Source of the DNA: an uncultured Enterobacterales bacterium
Lineage (GTDB): Bacteria > Pseudomonadota > Gammaproteobacteria > Enterobacterales > CALYQQ01
Direction: 5' to 3'
Assembly (NCBI GenBank): GCA_945288535.1
Contig: CALYQQ010000003.1
Span: 44,806-108,805, forward strand
Length of the DNA stretch: 64,000 nt
Shown: piece by piece, positions 50,507 through 62,364 of the stretch
How the letters are laid out: every line of letters begins with the position of its first letter
Numbering within the stretch: the stretch's first letter is position 1
The notes under the pieces: model-generated
What the model was told of the DNA's origin: nothing
Seen by the model: the letters and a program-made list of their open reading frames with translations, nothing else
Databases searched by the model: none
Made by a program: the position numbers and the translations under genes

Positions 50507-52000
50507 ATGAATAAAGAAATTCTGGCTGTTGTAGAAGCTGTTTCTAATGAGAAAGCACTGCCAAGAGAAAAAATTTTTGAGGCTTTGGAAATAGCACTAG
50601 CAACAGCAACAAAAAAGAAATATGAACAAGATATTGATGTTCGTGTTGTTATCAATCCACGTACAGGCGATTATGAAACTTTTAGACGTTGGTTAATTGT
50701 TGATAAAGTTGTTATGCCGACACGTGAAATTACACTAGAAGCCGCTCGTTTTGATGACCCGAGTGCTCAAGCGGGTGAGTATACCGAAGAACAAATAGAT
50801 TCTATTGCGTTTGATCGTATTACTACACAAACAGCAAAACAAGTTATTGTTCAGAAAGTGCGTGAAGCCGAACGCGCTATGGTTATTGAACAATTTCGTG
50901 AACATGAAGGTGAAATTGTTACTGGTGTTGTAAAAAAAGTAAATCGTGACAATGTTATATTAGATTTAGGAAACAATGCTGAAGCAATAATTAACCGTGA
51001 GGATATGTTACCACGGGAAAATTTCCGCCCAAGTGATCGTATACGAGGCGTATTACGAATTGTTAATCCAGATATGCGTGGGGCACAGCTTGTTGTTAGT
51101 CGCTCTTGCCCTGAAATGCTTATTGAGCTATTTCGTATTGAAGTACCTGAAATAGGTGAAGAGGTTATCGAGATTAAAGTTGCAGCACGTGATCCAGGTT
51201 CAAGGGCAAAAATCGCGGTAAAAAGCAATGATAAGCGTATTGATCCAGTAGGTGCTTGTGTCGGTATGCGTGGTGCTCGAGTTCAAGCTGTTTCTGGTGA
51301 ATTAGGTGGCGAACGAATTGATATAGTATTATGGGATGATAATCCTGCTCAATTCGTTATTAATGCTATGGCTCCAGCTGACGTAACTTCTATTGTTGTT
51401 GATGAAGAAACAAATGCAATGGATATTGCAGTAGAGGAGAGTAATTTAGCACAAGCAATTGGTCGTAATGGTCAAAACGTTCGCTTAGCATCACAACTTA
51501 CCGGTTGGGAGCTAAATGTGATGACAACGGCTCAATTGCAAGAGAAACATCAGGCTGAAACGCATGAAACCATCAATAAATTTATGAAGCATCTAGATAT
51601 TGATGAAGAATTTGCGTTAACATTAGTAGATGAAGGTATTTCTTCGCTAGAGGAATTAGCGTATGTGCCAGTTAACGAATTATTAGAGATTGACGGCCTG
51701 GATGAAAATACTGTTGAAATTTTACGAACCAGAGCTAAGGCAGCCTTGACAACTATTGCATTGGCTGAGCAAGAAAGTCTTGGTGATAATAAACCAAGCG
51801 AAGAACTGTTAGCATTACCAGGTTTACATCAAACGATCGCTTATAAATTAGCTGCCAGAGGCATCTGTTCATTAGAAGATCTGGCTGAACAAGGTATCGA
51901 CGATATAGCAGATATAGAAGGTCTAAATGGCACACTAGCAGGTGAGCTAATCATGGCTGCAAGAAATATTTGCTGGTTTGGCGATAGTGAAAGTAATTAA
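50507..52000 (+). CDS. nusA: NusA, transcription elongation/termination factor
   Basis: The 497-residue protein (E. coli 495) binds RNA polymerase and nascent RNA. Domains: N-terminal polymerase-binding part (1-130), S1 domain (about 135-200, [21 protein letters not shown]), KH1 and KH2 (about 225-345, with [22 protein letters not shown] and [17 protein letters not shown]), and two acidic C-terminal repeats that share the LLELDGL/LLALPGL pattern and bind the alpha subunit and N. It is 21 bases after rimP and 21 bases before infB. Confidence 0.98.
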   Translation: MNKEILAVVEAVSNEKALPREKIFEALEIALATATKKKYEQDIDVRVVINPRTGDYETFRRWLIVDKVVMPTREITLEAARFDDPSAQAGEYTEEQIDSIAFDRITTQTAKQVIVQKVREAERAMVIEQFREHEGEIVTGVVKKVNRDNVILDLGNNAEAIINREDMLPRENFRPSDRIRGVLRIVNPDMRGAQLVVSRSCPEMLIELFRIEVPEIGEEVIEIKVAARDPGSRAKIAVKSNDKRIDPVGACVGMRGARVQAVSGELGGERIDIVLWDDNPAQFVINAMAPADVTSIVVDEETNAMDIAVEESNLAQAIGRNGQNVRLASQLTGWELNVMTTAQLQEKHQAETHETINKFMKHLDIDEEFALTLVDEGISSLEELAYVPVNELLEIDGLDENTVEILRTRAKAALTTIALAEQESLGDNKPSEELLALPGLHQTIAYKLAARGICSLEDLAEQGIDDIADIEGLNGTLAGELIMAARNICWFGDSESN

Positions 52001-52021
52001 AGTAACAGGAAAATAAACAGC

Positions 52022-54799
52022 ATGTCGTCATCAGAAGTAACCGTTAAATCGCTGGCCGAGGATATAAATACGCCTGTGGATCGCCTGTTACAGCAATTAG
52101 CTGATGCAGGCATTAACAAATCTTTATCGGATACTGTTAGCCAGAAAGAAAAAGAGATCTTATTGGCGCATTTAAGCGATATCCCTGAAGGTTCTGCGAC
52201 AGCCAAAAAGTTAACGTTAAATCGCAAAACACGTACCACTATTAATATCCCGAGTACAGGGGGTAAAAGTAAATCAGTACAAGTTGAAGTGCGTACTAAA
52301 AAAACCTATGTTAAGCGTGATCCGCAAGCATTAAAACAAGCTGAAGAACATGCTCGTTGTGAGACCGAAGTACAAGCTAAACAGATAAAAGAAGAGCAGC
52401 ATCAGAAGGCGCAGGCTCAAGCAGATGCTGAACAACAGAAAGCAGAACAAGCTAAGCAAAAAGATAAAGATGAAGCTAAGCTGATTGTTAAATCAGATGT
52501 TGTAGAAACAAAAAAGTCTAGCTCATCGACAGTTGCCATAGAAAAACCAAAGATGAATGTAGATATAGTTAAGCAGGAAAAGCAAAAAGCGACAAAACCT
52601 GCTAAAACCGTTAATGATAAAGAAAATATTGAAAAGATGCGTCGTGAAGCTGAAGCTGCTGAGTTGAAACGTAAGGCAGAAGAGGAAACACGTCGCAAAG
52701 TGGAAGCGGAAGCACGTCGTGTAGCAGAAGAAGCGCGTAAAATGGCTGAACAGAATGAAGGTCGTTGGGCAGAAAATTTTGACGCAGAAGATAATGATTT
52801 AGGTGATTATCATGTTACGACGTCGATTCATGCTAGAGTTGCGGAAGATGAAAGCGACCGTCAGGTAGAAGGCGATCGTCGTAATCGTGGTGGTAAAGCG
52901 GCAAAACAGAAAAAAAGTCATAAATTATCGGAATCTAAAGCAGAACGCGAAGAAGCTAGAGCGGCAAGTCGTGAACGTGGTGGTAAAGGTAAACGTAAAC
53001 CAAGTGCCTTACAGCATGGTTTTAATAAACCAGCTCAAGTGGTCAATCGGGACGTTATTATTGGCGAAACGATTACGGTTGCTGAATTAGCGAATAAAAT
53101 GGCGGTCAAAGGGTCTCAAGTCATCAAAGTAATGATGAAAATGGGTGCGATGGCAACCATTAATCAAGTTATTGATCAAGAAACAGCGCAGTTAGTCGCT
53201 GAAGAAATGGGACATAAAGTGATTTTACGTCGCGAAAATGAGCTTGAAGAAGCCATTATGAGTGATCGTGATACTACAGCAGCAAAAGAAGCGCGTGCAC
53301 CTGTTGTTACTATCATGGGGCATGTAGACCATGGTAAAACTTCCTTACTAGATTATATCCGCTCCACTAAAGTTGCATCGGGTGAAGCGGGTGGTATTAC
53401 TCAACATATCGGTGCCTATCATGTTGAAACTGATAATGGCATGATTACTTTTCTGGATACCCCTGGCCATGCCGCATTTACTTCAATGCGTGCGCGTGGA
53501 GCTAAAGCAACCGATATTGTCGTATTGGTAGTTGCTGCTGATGATGGTGTTATGCCTCAGACTATCGAAGCTATACAACATGCGAAAGCCGCAAATGTAC
53601 CGATTGTTGTAGCTGTCAATAAAATAGATAAACCTGAAGCTGATCCTGAACGAGTGAGAGGTGAACTAGCACAGTATGATGTTTTACCTGAAGAGTGGGG
53701 GGGAGATACGCAATTTATCCCTGTATCGGCAAAAACAGGTGAAGGCGTTGATAACTTGCTTGATGCAATTTTATTACAAGCTGAAGTTCTTGAATTAACT
53801 GCTGTTCGTGAAGGTATGGCAAGTGGTGTTGTTATCGAGTCATTCCTTGATAAAGGTCGTGGTCCAGTCGCAACTATCTTAGTTCAAGAAGGAACTTTGC
53901 ATCGCGGAGATATTGTGTTGTGCGGTTTTGAGTATGGTCGGGTAAGAGCTATGCGTAATGAACTAGGCAAGCAAATTGAAACTGCGGGTCCTTCTATTCC
54001 TGTTGAAATCCTTGGTCTTTCAGGTGTCCCTGCTGCAGGAGATGAAGTAACGGTTGTTCGTGATGAGAAAAAAGCACGAGAAGTTGCTCTTTATCGTCAA
54101 GGCAAATATCGTGAAGTTAAGCTAGCTCGCCAGCAAAAGGCTAAACTCGAGAATATGTTTGCTAATATGGCCGAAGGTGATGTTTCTGAACTCAATATTG
54201 TAATGAAAGCTGATGTTCAAGGTTCTGTTGAGGCAATTAACGATGCTTTACTTAAGCTTTCGACGGACGAAGTTAAAGTTAAAATTATTGGTTCTGGTGT
54301 AGGTGGTATTACAGAAACTGATGCGACTTTAGCAGCAGCATCAAATGCTATTTTATTAGGTTTTAATGTTCGTGCAGATGCTTCGGCACGTAAAGTTGTT
54401 GAAAACGAAAATCTGGATCTCCGTTACTACTCTGTTATTTATGATTTGATTGATGAAGTCAAACAAGCAATGAGTGGTATGCTAGCACCAGAATATAAAC
54501 AACAAATTATTGGATTAGCAGAAGTACGCGATGTATTCCGTTCACCAAAGTTTGGTTCAATTGCGGGTTGTATGGTTACCGAAGGCATCATTAAACGACA
54601 CAACCCTATCCGTGTATTACGTGACAATGTTGTAATTTATGAAGGTGAATTAGAATCATTACGTCGCTTTAAAGATGATGTTAGTGAAGTTCGTAATGGT
54701 ATGGAGTGTGGTATTGGTGTTAAAAATTACAATGATGTTCGCGTAGGTGATATTATTGAAGTTTTTGAAACGGTTGAAGTAAAACGCTCTATTGGCTAA
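52022..54799 (+). CDS. infB: Translation initiation factor IF-2
   Basis: The 925-residue GTPase (E. coli 890) brings fMet-tRNA to the 30S subunit. An N-terminal IF2N domain (1-55) is followed by a long charged, Lys/Glu/Ala-rich linker (about 85-320), a second IF2N domain, then the G domain with [26 protein letters not shown] and SAKTGEG, and the tRNA-binding C2 domain. The linker is longer than in E. coli, which accounts for the extra length. Internal starts giving shorter forms are known in E. coli and could occur here. Confidence 0.98.
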   Translation: MSSSEVTVKSLAEDINTPVDRLLQQLADAGINKSLSDTVSQKEKEILLAHLSDIPEGSATAKKLTLNRKTRTTINIPSTGGKSKSVQVEVRTKKTYVKRDPQALKQAEEHARCETEVQAKQIKEEQHQKAQAQADAEQQKAEQAKQKDKDEAKLIVKSDVVETKKSSSSTVAIEKPKMNVDIVKQEKQKATKPAKTVNDKENIEKMRREAEAAELKRKAEEETRRKVEAEARRVAEEARKMAEQNEGRWAENFDAEDNDLGDYHVTTSIHARVAEDESDRQVEGDRRNRGGKAAKQKKSHKLSESKAEREEARAASRERGGKGKRKPSALQHGFNKPAQVVNRDVIIGETITVAELANKMAVKGSQVIKVMMKMGAMATINQVIDQETAQLVAEEMGHKVILRRENELEEAIMSDRDTTAAKEARAPVVTIMGHVDHGKTSLLDYIRSTKVASGEAGGITQHIGAYHVETDNGMITFLDTPGHAAFTSMRARGAKATDIVVLVVAADDGVMPQTIEAIQHAKAANVPIVVAVNKIDKPEADPERVRGELAQYDVLPEEWGGDTQFIPVSAKTGEGVDNLLDAILLQAEVLELTAVREGMASGVVIESFLDKGRGPVATILVQEGTLHRGDIVLCGFEYGRVRAMRNELGKQIETAGPSIPVEILGLSGVPAAGDEVTVVRDEKKAREVALYRQGKYREVKLARQQKAKLENMFANMAEGDVSELNIVMKADVQGSVEAINDALLKLSTDEVKVKIIGSGVGGITETDATLAAASNAILLGFNVRADASARKVVENENLDLRYYSVIYDLIDEVKQAMSGMLAPEYKQQIIGLAEVRDVFRSPKFGSIAGCMVTEGIIKRHNPIRVLRDNVVIYEGELESLRRFKDDVSEVRNGMECGIGVKNYNDVRVGDIIEVFETVEVKRSIG

Positions 54800-54885
54800 T
54801 AAACTAATAGATATCCATTTTGAGAGTCATGTAATAAATTCTCTACAATGGCTGACGAATTTTGAAAGAGAGTTATTTACTACTA

Positions 54886-54905
54886 AAGGGGGCTAAAGCC
54901 CCCTT
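54886..54905 (+). other. Hairpin between infB and rbfA
   Basis: AAGGGGGC-TAAA-GCCCCCTT, a perfect eight-base-pair stem with a tetraloop and no T-run. It may slow or protect the mRNA between infB and rbfA rather than end it. Confidence 0.6.
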
Positions 54906-54929
54906 ATTACTGTGGTCGGGAGAATAATT

Positions 54930-55343
54930 ATGGCCAGAGAATTTAGCCGAACTCAACGTGTTTCTCAGGAAATGCAAAAAGAAATTGCCATTATATTACA
55001 GCGTGAAATTAAAGATCCTCGTTTGGTTATGACGACAGTCTCTGATGTAGAAGTGTCTCGAGATCTAGCTTACGCTAAAGTTTATGTAACATTTCTTAAT
55101 GATAAAGATGAAGACGCAATTAAAGAAGGATTAAAAGTATTACAGGATGCAACAGGATTTATACGCATGTTATTAGGTAAAGCTATGCGATTGCGTATAG
55201 TGCCACAACTAACGTTTTTTTATGATCGTTCTTTAGTTGATGGTATGCGTATGTCAAATCTAGTGAGTGAAGTGATAAAGCAAGATGAAGCTCGTCGTCA
55301 AGCGGCTGGAGATAATATCACCAAAGATGATGAGGATAATTAA
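54930..55343 (+). CDS. rbfA: RbfA, ribosome-binding factor A
   Basis: The 137-residue KH-fold protein (E. coli 133) acts on 16S rRNA 5' end maturation and cold adaptation. [46 protein letters not shown] and [13 protein letters not shown] are typical. GGGAG is eight bases before the ATG at 54930, which I prefer to a GTG at 54912. The stop overlaps the truB start (TAATG), so the two are translationally coupled. Confidence 0.96.
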   Translation: MAREFSRTQRVSQEMQKEIAIILQREIKDPRLVMTTVSDVEVSRDLAYAKVYVTFLNDKDEDAIKEGLKVLQDATGFIRMLLGKAMRLRIVPQLTFFYDRSLVDGMRMSNLVSEVIKQDEARRQAAGDNITKDDEDN

Positions 55344-56299
55344 TGGCGCGTAGACGTAAAGGTCGTCTGGTTGACGGTATTATCTTGTTAGATAAACCAT
55401 TAGGTATGAGTTCTAATCAAGCTTTGCAGAAAGTAAAGCGTATTTATAACGCGGAAAAAGCAGGTCATACGGGTGCACTTGATCCATTAGCCACAGGTAT
55501 GCTTCCTATTTGTCTTGGTGAGGCGACAAAGTTTTCTCAATTTTTACTTGAGTCGGACAAACGCTATCGTGTTATTGCTAAATTAGGACAAAGAACAACA
55601 ACATCCGATGCTGATGGTGATATTATTAGTCAGCGTCCAGTCAATGTTACACAACAACAAATAGATAATGCACTGAAGCAATTCCGTGGTGTTATAGAGC
55701 AAGTTCCATCAATGTATTCAGCATTAAAATACCAAGGTAAACCGCTGTATGAATATGCTCGACAAGGAATAAGCATTCCACGTGAAGCACGAAAAATTAC
55801 CATCTATCAACTTGAACAACATCGATTTTGTGATAATGAATTGGAATTAGAAATAGCGTGTTCAAAAGGAACTTATATTCGTACTATTATTGATGATTTA
55901 GGTGAGTTACTGGGATGTGGTGCCCATGTTATCTATTTACGTCGGCTTCGTGTTGCGAACTATCCTATTGAAAAAATGGTTACGTTGGAACAATTAACGC
56001 AATTATATGAGCAAGCAGTCGAGACGAATACGGTTCCATCAACCTGTTTAGACCCTTTATTATTATCAATGGATAGTGCAGTAACTGATCTTATTGAATG
56101 TAATATTACATCGACAATGGCGAGTTATGTAAAACAAGGACAAGCAATATTGGTCTCTGGAGCACCACTCGAAGGTTTTGTACGTATCACCGTAGGCAAT
56201 GAACGTAAATTTATTGGTATTGGTGAAATTGATATACAAGGCAGAGTTGCTCCTCGTCGTTTAGTGGTGGATAACGAAACGCGCCTCAAGAGGCCATAA
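55343..56299 (+). CDS. truB: TruB, tRNA pseudouridine-55 synthase
   Basis: The 318-residue enzyme (E. coli 314) makes pseudouridine 55 in the T-loop of tRNAs. [20 protein letters not shown], the catalytic aspartate (near residue 48) in [25 protein letters not shown], and [15 protein letters not shown] are complete; a PUA-like C-terminal part follows. The ATG shares one base with the rbfA stop. Confidence 0.97.
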   Translation: MARRRKGRLVDGIILLDKPLGMSSNQALQKVKRIYNAEKAGHTGALDPLATGMLPICLGEATKFSQFLLESDKRYRVIAKLGQRTTTSDADGDIISQRPVNVTQQQIDNALKQFRGVIEQVPSMYSALKYQGKPLYEYARQGISIPREARKITIYQLEQHRFCDNELELEIACSKGTYIRTIIDDLGELLGCGAHVIYLRRLRVANYPIEKMVTLEQLTQLYEQAVETNTVPSTCLDPLLLSMDSAVTDLIECNITSTMASYVKQGQAILVSGAPLEGFVRITVGNERKFIGIGEIDIQGRVAPRRLVVDNETRLKRP

Positions 56300-56316
56300 T
56301 AAAATAAAGTGTTAAA

Positions 56317-56345
56317 AAAAATCGTTATAATTACGGTTTTTATTG
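56317..56345 (+). terminator. Terminator after truB
   Basis: AAAAATCGT / ACGGTTTTT nine-base-pair stem (one T:G), seven-base loop, followed by ATT. It is 18 bases past the truB stop and closes the metY-truB operon. Confidence 0.75.
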
Positions 56346-56643
56346 AAAAATTATCTTAAATATAATGATTCAATCTAAATTAATTAATATACATATGTAT
56401 AATATTTTCTATTTTATTTATTGTGACTTTATCTATTAAATCAGCGGTAATATTGTTACATTTATTAAATTAGTGAATCAATTTAACTGATTGATAAATA
56501 ATCTTAGTAATTAATAGTATGCGCTGTCGATTTAACCTTGATATGGTTAACGCAAAAGACTAAAATAAATCGTGTATATTTCTTAGGTTGCTGAATTAGA
56601 GATTGGCACCCGTATTTTATTGTTATTAAATTTGGAGTATAAA
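56346..56643. other. Leader region of rpsO
   Basis: About 300 AT-rich bases that must hold the rpsO promoter and mRNA leader. TTAACC / GGTTAA near 56532-56550 can form a small hairpin. The translational operator known for S15 in E. coli overlaps the start; I could not assign its pseudoknot here. Confidence 0.45.
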
Positions 56644-56913
56644 ATGTCTCTAACTGTTGAACAAAAAGCAAATGTGATTGCTGAATTTGGTCGTGATCAA
56701 AATGACAGTGGTTCTACTGAGGTTCAAGTAGCACTGTTAACAGCACGAATTAATCAACTACAAGGTCACTTTAGCGAACACAAAAAAGATCACCATAGCC
56801 GTCGTGGTTTGTTGCGGATGGTATCTCAACGTCGTAAGTTACTTGACTATTTAAAACGTAAGAATGTAGAACGTTATTCACAGCTGATTGCTCGTTTAGG
56901 ATTACGTCGCTAA
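56644..56913 (+). CDS. rpsO: Ribosomal protein uS15
   Basis: The 89-residue protein is the same length as E. coli S15: [66 protein letters not shown]. It binds the central domain of 16S rRNA. I use the ATG at 56644, preceded by TTTGGAG; an earlier in-frame TTG would add eight residues. pnp follows after a terminator and a long hairpin. Confidence 0.98.
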   Translation: MSLTVEQKANVIAEFGRDQNDSGSTEVQVALLTARINQLQGHFSEHKKDHHSRRGLLRMVSQRRKLLDYLKRKNVERYSQLIARLGLRR

Positions 56914-56930
56914 TTACAGTTTATATCAGG

Positions 56931-56962
56931 GAAAGGGGCCGATATCCGGCCCCTTTCTTCTG
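56931..56962 (+). terminator. rpsO terminator
   Basis: A perfect 11-base-pair stem GAAAGGGGCCG / CGGCCCCTTTC with loop ATATC and a short TTCT tail, 17 bases after the rpsO stop. The weak tail would allow read-through to pnp, as at the E. coli t1 site. Confidence 0.8.
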
Positions 56963-57023
56963 ATAACATGAATAAACGATAACGATAATATGTTATCGAT
57001 AAGGAACTATAGAGTAGGATTCG

Positions 57024-57073
57024 CGCGACTAATGAGAAATCTATTTATAATGACTGATTTGTCATTAGTCGCG
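57024..57073 (+). promoter_or_regulatory. Long hairpin in the pnp leader, likely RNase III site
   Basis: Arms CGCGACTAATGA (57024-57035) and TCATTAGTCGCG (57062-57073) pair perfectly over 12 bases around a 26-base loop that can fold further. It lies 81 bases before the pnp start. In E. coli a hairpin here is cut by RNase III and the product is degraded under control of PNPase itself. Confidence 0.75.
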
Positions 57074-57154
57074 AGGTACGCTATAGAATTTATATAATCA
57101 AGTTTATCTGGTTAAGATATCAGATAACCGTTTTGATACAATAAGGAAAAGATT

Positions 57155-59272
57155 TTGTTAAAACCAACCGTTCGTAAATTTCAATACGGCCAGCATACAG
57201 TTTCTTTGGAAACTGGAATGATAGCTCGTCAGGCAACAGCAGCTGTAATGGTTAATATGGACGATACATCTGTTTTTGTCACTGTCGTTGCACAGAATAA
57301 AGTAAAAGAAGGTCAAGACTTCTTCCCATTAACAATCAATTACCAGGAGCGTACCTATGCGGCAGGCCGTATTCCTGGTGGTTTTTTCCGTCGTGAAGGC
57401 CGTGCATCAGAAGGTGAGACGTTAATTGCCCGTTTAATTGATCGTCCATTACGTCCTTTATTTCCTGAAGGCTTCTATAATGAAGTTCAAGTTATTGCGA
57501 CTGTTGTCTCTTTGAATCCAGAAGTTAATCCAGATATACCTGCAATGATTGGTGCATCAGCGGCACTCAGTCTCGCCGGAATACCTTTTAATGGTCCTAT
57601 TGGTGCTGCTCGTGTGGGTTATATCAATAATCAATACATATTAAATCCGACGCAAAGTGAATTAAAAGATAGTCGCTTAGATCTTGTTGTGGCAGGGACT
57701 GAAAATGCAGTTCTGATGGTGGAATCAGAAGCTGATTTATTAACTGAAGACGAAATGTTAGGCGCTGTTGTCTATGGGCATGAACAGCAACAAGTAATTA
57801 TTCAAAATATTAATGCATTAGTTGCTGAAGTAGGAAAGCCAAAATGGGATTGGCAACCACCAGAAATAAACAAAGCGCTTCGTGATCGTATTTCTGCTAT
57901 GGCTGAAAACCGTTTAGGTGATGCTTATCGTATTTCTGAGAAATTAGAACGTTATGCTGAAGTTGATAAGATTAAATCTGAAATACTTGAACAACTTACT
58001 TCAGAAGATGAAACACTCAATGTAAGTGAAGTGGAAGAAATTCTTGGTGAACTAGAGAAAAAGGTTGTTCGTAGCCGTGTATTGCGTGGTGAACCACGTA
58101 TTGATGGTCGCGAAAAAGACATGGTTCGTGCATTAGATATTCGTACAGGTGTATTACCAAGAACGCATGGTTCAGCACTATTCACACGTGGTGAAACACA
58201 AGCATTAGTTGTGGCTACCCTAGGTACAGAACGTGATGCACAAATTATTGATGAGCTAAGCGGCGAGCGTTCTGATCGCTTTTTATTCCATTATAACTTC
58301 CCTCCTTATTCAGTAGGTGAAACAGGTATGATAGGCTCACCTAAACGTCGTGAAATTGGTCATGGACGTTTAGCAAAACGCGGTGTATTAGCGGTTATGC
58401 CAAAACCAGAAAATTTCCCCTATACTGTTAGAATCGTTTCAGAAATTACTGAATCCAATGGTTCATCTTCTATGGCCTCAGTATGTGGTGCTTCTTTAGC
58501 GTTAATGGATGCGGGGGTGCCTATTAAATCTGCTGTTGCAGGTATTGCAATGGGACTCGTTAAAGAAGGGGATAACTTTGTTGTTTTATCTGATATTCTT
58601 GGCGATGAAGATCATTTAGGTGATATGGACTTTAAAGTTGCAGGTAGTCGTGATGGTGTAAGTGCCTTACAAATGGATATTAAGATTGAAGGTATTACGC
58701 GTGAAATCATGCAAATAGCATTAAATCAAGCGAAAAGTGCGCGTTTACACATTTTAAATGTCATGGAAGAAGCAATTAGTGTACCTCGTACTGAGATTTC
58801 TGAATTTGCGCCTCGTATTCATACAATCAAGATTAACCCGGATAAAATCCGTGATGTTATTGGTAAAGGGGGTGCTGTTATTCGTGCCTTAACGGAAGAA
58901 ACGGGAACAACTATTGAAATTGATGATGACGGTACTGTAAAAATAGCTGCAACTGATAATCAAAAAGCAAAACATGCCATTAGCCGTATTGAAGAAATTA
59001 CGGCTGATATTGAAGTTAATCGGATTTATACGGGTAAAGTTGTTCGTATTGTGGAATTTGGTGCATTTGTGGCTATTGCTGGTGGTAAAGAAGGCTTGGT
59101 ACATATTTCTCAAATCGCAGAGCAGCGAGTTGAAAAAGTTACTGATTATTTAAAAGAAGGTCAGGAAGTTCAGGTTAAAGTAATGGAAATTGATCGCCAA
59201 GGTCGTATTCGCCTGAGTATTAAAGAAGCTCTTGATAGTCAAACAGCAACAAATAATCCAGTAACAGAATGA
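57155..59272 (+). CDS. pnp: Polynucleotide phosphorylase (PNPase)
   Basis: The 705-residue 3'-to-5' exoribonuclease (E. coli 711) is a trimer and part of the RNA degradosome. Two RNase PH domains (about 1-215 and 310-545, with [31 protein letters not shown] and [13 protein letters not shown]) are joined by a helical part and followed by a KH domain ([11 protein letters not shown]) and an S1 domain ([19 protein letters not shown]). The start is TTG at 57155, as in E. coli, with AAGGAAAAG upstream. Autoregulated through the leader hairpin. Confidence 0.98.
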   Translation: MLKPTVRKFQYGQHTVSLETGMIARQATAAVMVNMDDTSVFVTVVAQNKVKEGQDFFPLTINYQERTYAAGRIPGGFFRREGRASEGETLIARLIDRPLRPLFPEGFYNEVQVIATVVSLNPEVNPDIPAMIGASAALSLAGIPFNGPIGAARVGYINNQYILNPTQSELKDSRLDLVVAGTENAVLMVESEADLLTEDEMLGAVVYGHEQQQVIIQNINALVAEVGKPKWDWQPPEINKALRDRISAMAENRLGDAYRISEKLERYAEVDKIKSEILEQLTSEDETLNVSEVEEILGELEKKVVRSRVLRGEPRIDGREKDMVRALDIRTGVLPRTHGSALFTRGETQALVVATLGTERDAQIIDELSGERSDRFLFHYNFPPYSVGETGMIGSPKRREIGHGRLAKRGVLAVMPKPENFPYTVRIVSEITESNGSSSMASVCGASLALMDAGVPIKSAVAGIAMGLVKEGDNFVVLSDILGDEDHLGDMDFKVAGSRDGVSALQMDIKIEGITREIMQIALNQAKSARLHILNVMEEAISVPRTEISEFAPRIHTIKINPDKIRDVIGKGGAVIRALTEETGTTIEIDDDGTVKIAATDNQKAKHAISRIEEITADIEVNRIYTGKVVRIVEFGAFVAIAGGKEGLVHISQIAEQRVEKVTDYLKEGQEVQVKVMEIDRQGRIRLSIKEALDSQTATNNPVTE

Positions 59273-59404
59273 GTTACTAAATTAACACATTGTGTTATTT
59301 ATTAGGAATAACTATGACTGATAGCGAAAATATTCGCTATCAGTCAAGTAATTGCAAGGATGTATTTGTCTTAACTACTTAGTAGTTAGGCTTCAGGAGA
59401 GTGG

Positions 59405-60304
59405 ATGAAATCTGTATTGCGTCATTGCTATATCTTATTAAGCTTACTATGTAGTATATTATTTACTACAGGGTGTAGTTCTTCTAGATATACATCAATG
59501 AGCACGTTAGCTATACCTTTACAACCAAGCTTTCAACAAGAAGTTATGTTAGCACGGTTGGATCAAGGACTGGCTAATAAACGCCTTAAAGATGAAGAAC
59601 GCATTACACTACTTTACCAACGAGGCCTATTGTTGGATAGTTTGGGAATGCGAGTGTTGGCGCGTAATGATTTTTCACAGATACTGACAATACGGCCTGA
59701 TCTACCAGAAGTGTATAATATTTTAGGGGTTTATCACACTCTAGAAGGTAATTTTGATGCTGCATTTGATGCATTTGATTCAGTGTTTGAATTGGATCCA
59801 ACATTTAGCAGCAGCTATTTTAATCGAGGTTCAACGTTTTACTATGCCGGGCGTTATGAAATGGCGCAAAAGGATTTAATGACGTTTTATTATATCGCAC
59901 CTAACGAACCATATCGAACATTGTGGCTCTATTTAGTTGAGCGTGAGCTTGACCAGAAACAAGCAAAAATTGAGTTACAACGCCGTTATGATGTGGCGGT
60001 AAAAGGGGAATGGGGATGGAATGTTGTTGGTTTTTATTTAGGAAAAATTAGCGAAAAACAGCTACTAAATAAACTGGCAATTGAAATTATAGATAATACA
60101 GCTCTAGCAGAACACCTCAGTGAAGTTCACTTCTATTTAGGTAAATACTATCAAAGCCAGGGCGATATTAATACAGCCTCAAAATTGTTTAAGTTATCTA
60201 TAGCAAATAACGTGCCCTATTTTATTGAGCATCGTTATTCGTTACTTGAACTAGCTTTGTTAGAAAGAGATCAGGACAATTTATCAGAACTGGGTAGCCA
60301 ATAA
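59405..60304 (+). CDS. nlpI: NlpI, TPR lipoprotein
   Basis: The 299-residue outer-membrane lipoprotein (E. coli 294) is the adaptor for the protease Prc and for peptidoglycan endopeptidases. The signal peptide ends FTTGC with lipidated C24. TPR-type helical repeats follow: LLYQRGLLLDSLGMRVLARNDF, PEVYNILGVYHTLEGNFDAAFDAFD, and LGKYYQSQGDINTASKLF. CAGGAGAG precedes the ATG. It sits between pnp and deaD as in E. coli. Confidence 0.95.
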   Translation: MKSVLRHCYILLSLLCSILFTTGCSSSRYTSMSTLAIPLQPSFQQEVMLARLDQGLANKRLKDEERITLLYQRGLLLDSLGMRVLARNDFSQILTIRPDLPEVYNILGVYHTLEGNFDAAFDAFDSVFELDPTFSSSYFNRGSTFYYAGRYEMAQKDLMTFYYIAPNEPYRTLWLYLVERELDQKQAKIELQRRYDVAVKGEWGWNVVGFYLGKISEKQLLNKLAIEIIDNTALAEHLSEVHFYLGKYYQSQGDINTASKLFKLSIANNVPYFIEHRYSLLELALLERDQDNLSELGSQ

Positions 60305-60399
60305 CCTGAAATTAAATCGATGAGTCATTATATTACGTCACATTAGTGTAACGTATTAAATGCCTTATATTAATATCATTTATGTAGGTTCAAATTTTA

Positions 60400-60468
60400 A
60401 TGAAAATAGTTAGTTGTTTTCTCGATAACAAGTATCAACGTATCGATGTAAACTGTGGGGGAATGTAA
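60400..60468 (+). CDS. yrbN: Short upstream reading frame before deaD (YrbN-like position)
   Basis: A 22-residue frame, [22 protein letters not shown], ends with TAA only two bases before the deaD ATG. The deaD Shine-Dalgarno (GGGGGAA) lies inside its last codons, so translating it could control deaD. E. coli has a small protein gene, yrbN, in this same place. I have not compared the sequences; the call rests on position and coupling. Confidence 0.5.
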   Translation: MKIVSCFLDNKYQRIDVNCGGM

Positions 60469-60470
60469 AC

Positions 60471-62306
60471 ATGGCTGAGAAAAATGAAGTGTTATTTACA
60501 GAACTGGGATTATCTCAGCCGGTATTACAAGCATTAACCGATATTGGTTATGAAAAACCATCACCGATTCAAGCAGCGTGTATTCCTCAGCTACTGGAAG
60601 GTCGTGATGTATTGGGTATGGCGCAAACAGGAAGCGGTAAAACAGCCGCATTTGCGTTACCTATGTTAAGTAAAATTGATGCTAGTCAAGCTTACCCTCA
60701 GGTACTTGTCTTAGCGCCGACACGTGAACTTGCGATACAAGTTGCTGATGCATGTACTGAATATGCTAAATATTTAACAGGCGTGCGTGTATTAGCACTT
60801 TATGGTGGTCAACGTTATGATGTTCAGCTACGAGCACTTCGACAAGGCCCTCAAATTGTTGTAGGTACACCAGGTCGATTATTAGATCATCTTAAACGTG
60901 GAACGCTGGATCTTTCCAAGCTTACCGGTTTGGTTTTAGATGAAGCAGATGAAATGTTACGCATGGGTTTCATTGATGATGTTGAAACCATAATGGCAGA
61001 AATTCCTGCGGATCATCAAACAGCACTATTTTCTGCAACGATGCCAGAGCCTATCCGTCGCATTACTCGTCGTTTCATGGATAACCCACATGAAGTAAGA
61101 ATTCAGTCAAGTATTACAACACGTCCAGATATTAGTCAAAGCTATTGGACTGTTTTCGGGATGCGTAAAGATCAGGCACTACTTCGTTTTCTTGAAGTAG
61201 AAGATTTTGATGCAGCGATTATTTTTGTCAGAACTAAAAATGCAACACTTGATGTAGCAGAAGTTTTAAAGCGCAATGGTTATAATTGTGCTGCTCTAAA
61301 TGGTGACATGAATCAAGCACTGCGTGAACAAACGCTTGATAGTTTGAAAGATGGACGCCTAGATATACTTATTGCGACCGATGTCGCTGCACGTGGTTTA
61401 GATGTTGAGCGTATTAGCTTAGTCGTAAACTATGATATTCCTATGGATTCAGAGTCCTACGTGCATCGCATTGGTCGTACCGGTCGCGCAGGGCGTGCGG
61501 GTCGAGCGTTACTTTTCGTAGAAAATCGTGAACGTCGCTTATTACGTAACATCGAAAGAACCATGAAGATCACTATTCCTGAAGTAGATCTTCCATCAGG
61601 TGAGTTGTTAGCTAAACGACGTCTGGAACGTTTTATTATTCGAGTCACTCAACAACTAGAAAGTAGTGATTTAGAACAATATCGTACTTTGCTACCTCAG
61701 TTGCAACAAACAGAAGATCAAGATATCGAAACTCTAGCTGCGGCATTATTGAAGATGGCGCAAGGTGAACGTCCATTGATTGTACCACCTGAACCTCCGG
61801 TTAATCGTCGAGCTAAACGCGAATACCGTGAACGAGATGATCGTCGAGATAGACGAGGTCGTGATGGCAATAGCCGCAATGATGGCCGTCCAGCACGTCG
61901 TGAACGTCGCGATATTGGTGAAATGGATCTTTACCGTATTGAAGTGGGGCGTAATGATGGTGTTGAAGTCCGTCATATTGTTGGTGCGATCGCTAATGAA
62001 GGTGATATCAGTAGCCGTTATATTGGTAATATCAAATTATTTGATGATTATTCAACAATTGAATTACCGAGAGGTATGCCAAAAACGTTACAACAACACT
62101 TTATTAAAACTAGGGTGTTAAACAAACAAATGAACATGAAGTTTATTGGCGAAGCACAATCTTATGATAATGCATCAAGCCATCGTAATGGAAAGTCATT
62201 TAAAGAAGGCAAACTAGGACGTGAACGTCATTATCGTTCAGAAGGCAAAAATGACGGCTTTAACCGTGCGCCGCGTCGTGATCATAAAAATGATCGTCGT
62301 AGTTAA
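60471..62306 (+). CDS. deaD: DeaD (CsdA), cold-shock DEAD-box RNA helicase
   Basis: The 611-residue helicase (E. coli 629) acts in 50S assembly, mRNA decay and translation at low temperature. Q-motif [14 protein letters not shown], motif I AQTGSGKT, Ia [49 protein letters not shown]. Then the dimerisation part, a basic Arg/Asp-rich linker, the DbpA-type RNA-binding domain ([24 protein letters not shown]) and a basic tail. GGGGGAAT is before the ATG. Confidence 0.97.
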   Translation: MAEKNEVLFTELGLSQPVLQALTDIGYEKPSPIQAACIPQLLEGRDVLGMAQTGSGKTAAFALPMLSKIDASQAYPQVLVLAPTRELAIQVADACTEYAKYLTGVRVLALYGGQRYDVQLRALRQGPQIVVGTPGRLLDHLKRGTLDLSKLTGLVLDEADEMLRMGFIDDVETIMAEIPADHQTALFSATMPEPIRRITRRFMDNPHEVRIQSSITTRPDISQSYWTVFGMRKDQALLRFLEVEDFDAAIIFVRTKNATLDVAEVLKRNGYNCAALNGDMNQALREQTLDSLKDGRLDILIATDVAARGLDVERISLVVNYDIPMDSESYVHRIGRTGRAGRAGRALLFVENRERRLLRNIERTMKITIPEVDLPSGELLAKRRLERFIIRVTQQLESSDLEQYRTLLPQLQQTEDQDIETLAAALLKMAQGERPLIVPPEPPVNRRAKREYRERDDRRDRRGRDGNSRNDGRPARRERRDIGEMDLYRIEVGRNDGVEVRHIVGAIANEGDISSRYIGNIKLFDDYSTIELPRGMPKTLQQHFIKTRVLNKQMNMKFIGEAQSYDNASSHRNGKSFKEGKLGRERHYRSEGKNDGFNRAPRRDHKNDRRS

Positions 62307-62330
62307 GTAGGTATTTTTTATATATTATGA

Positions 62331-62364
62331 AATAAAACCCCGTATTAATGGGGTTTTATTTTAA
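62331..62364 (+). terminator. Terminator of deaD
   Basis: AAAACCCC / GGGGTTTT eight-base-pair stem, eight-base loop, T-rich tail, 27 bases after the deaD stop. Confidence 0.9.
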
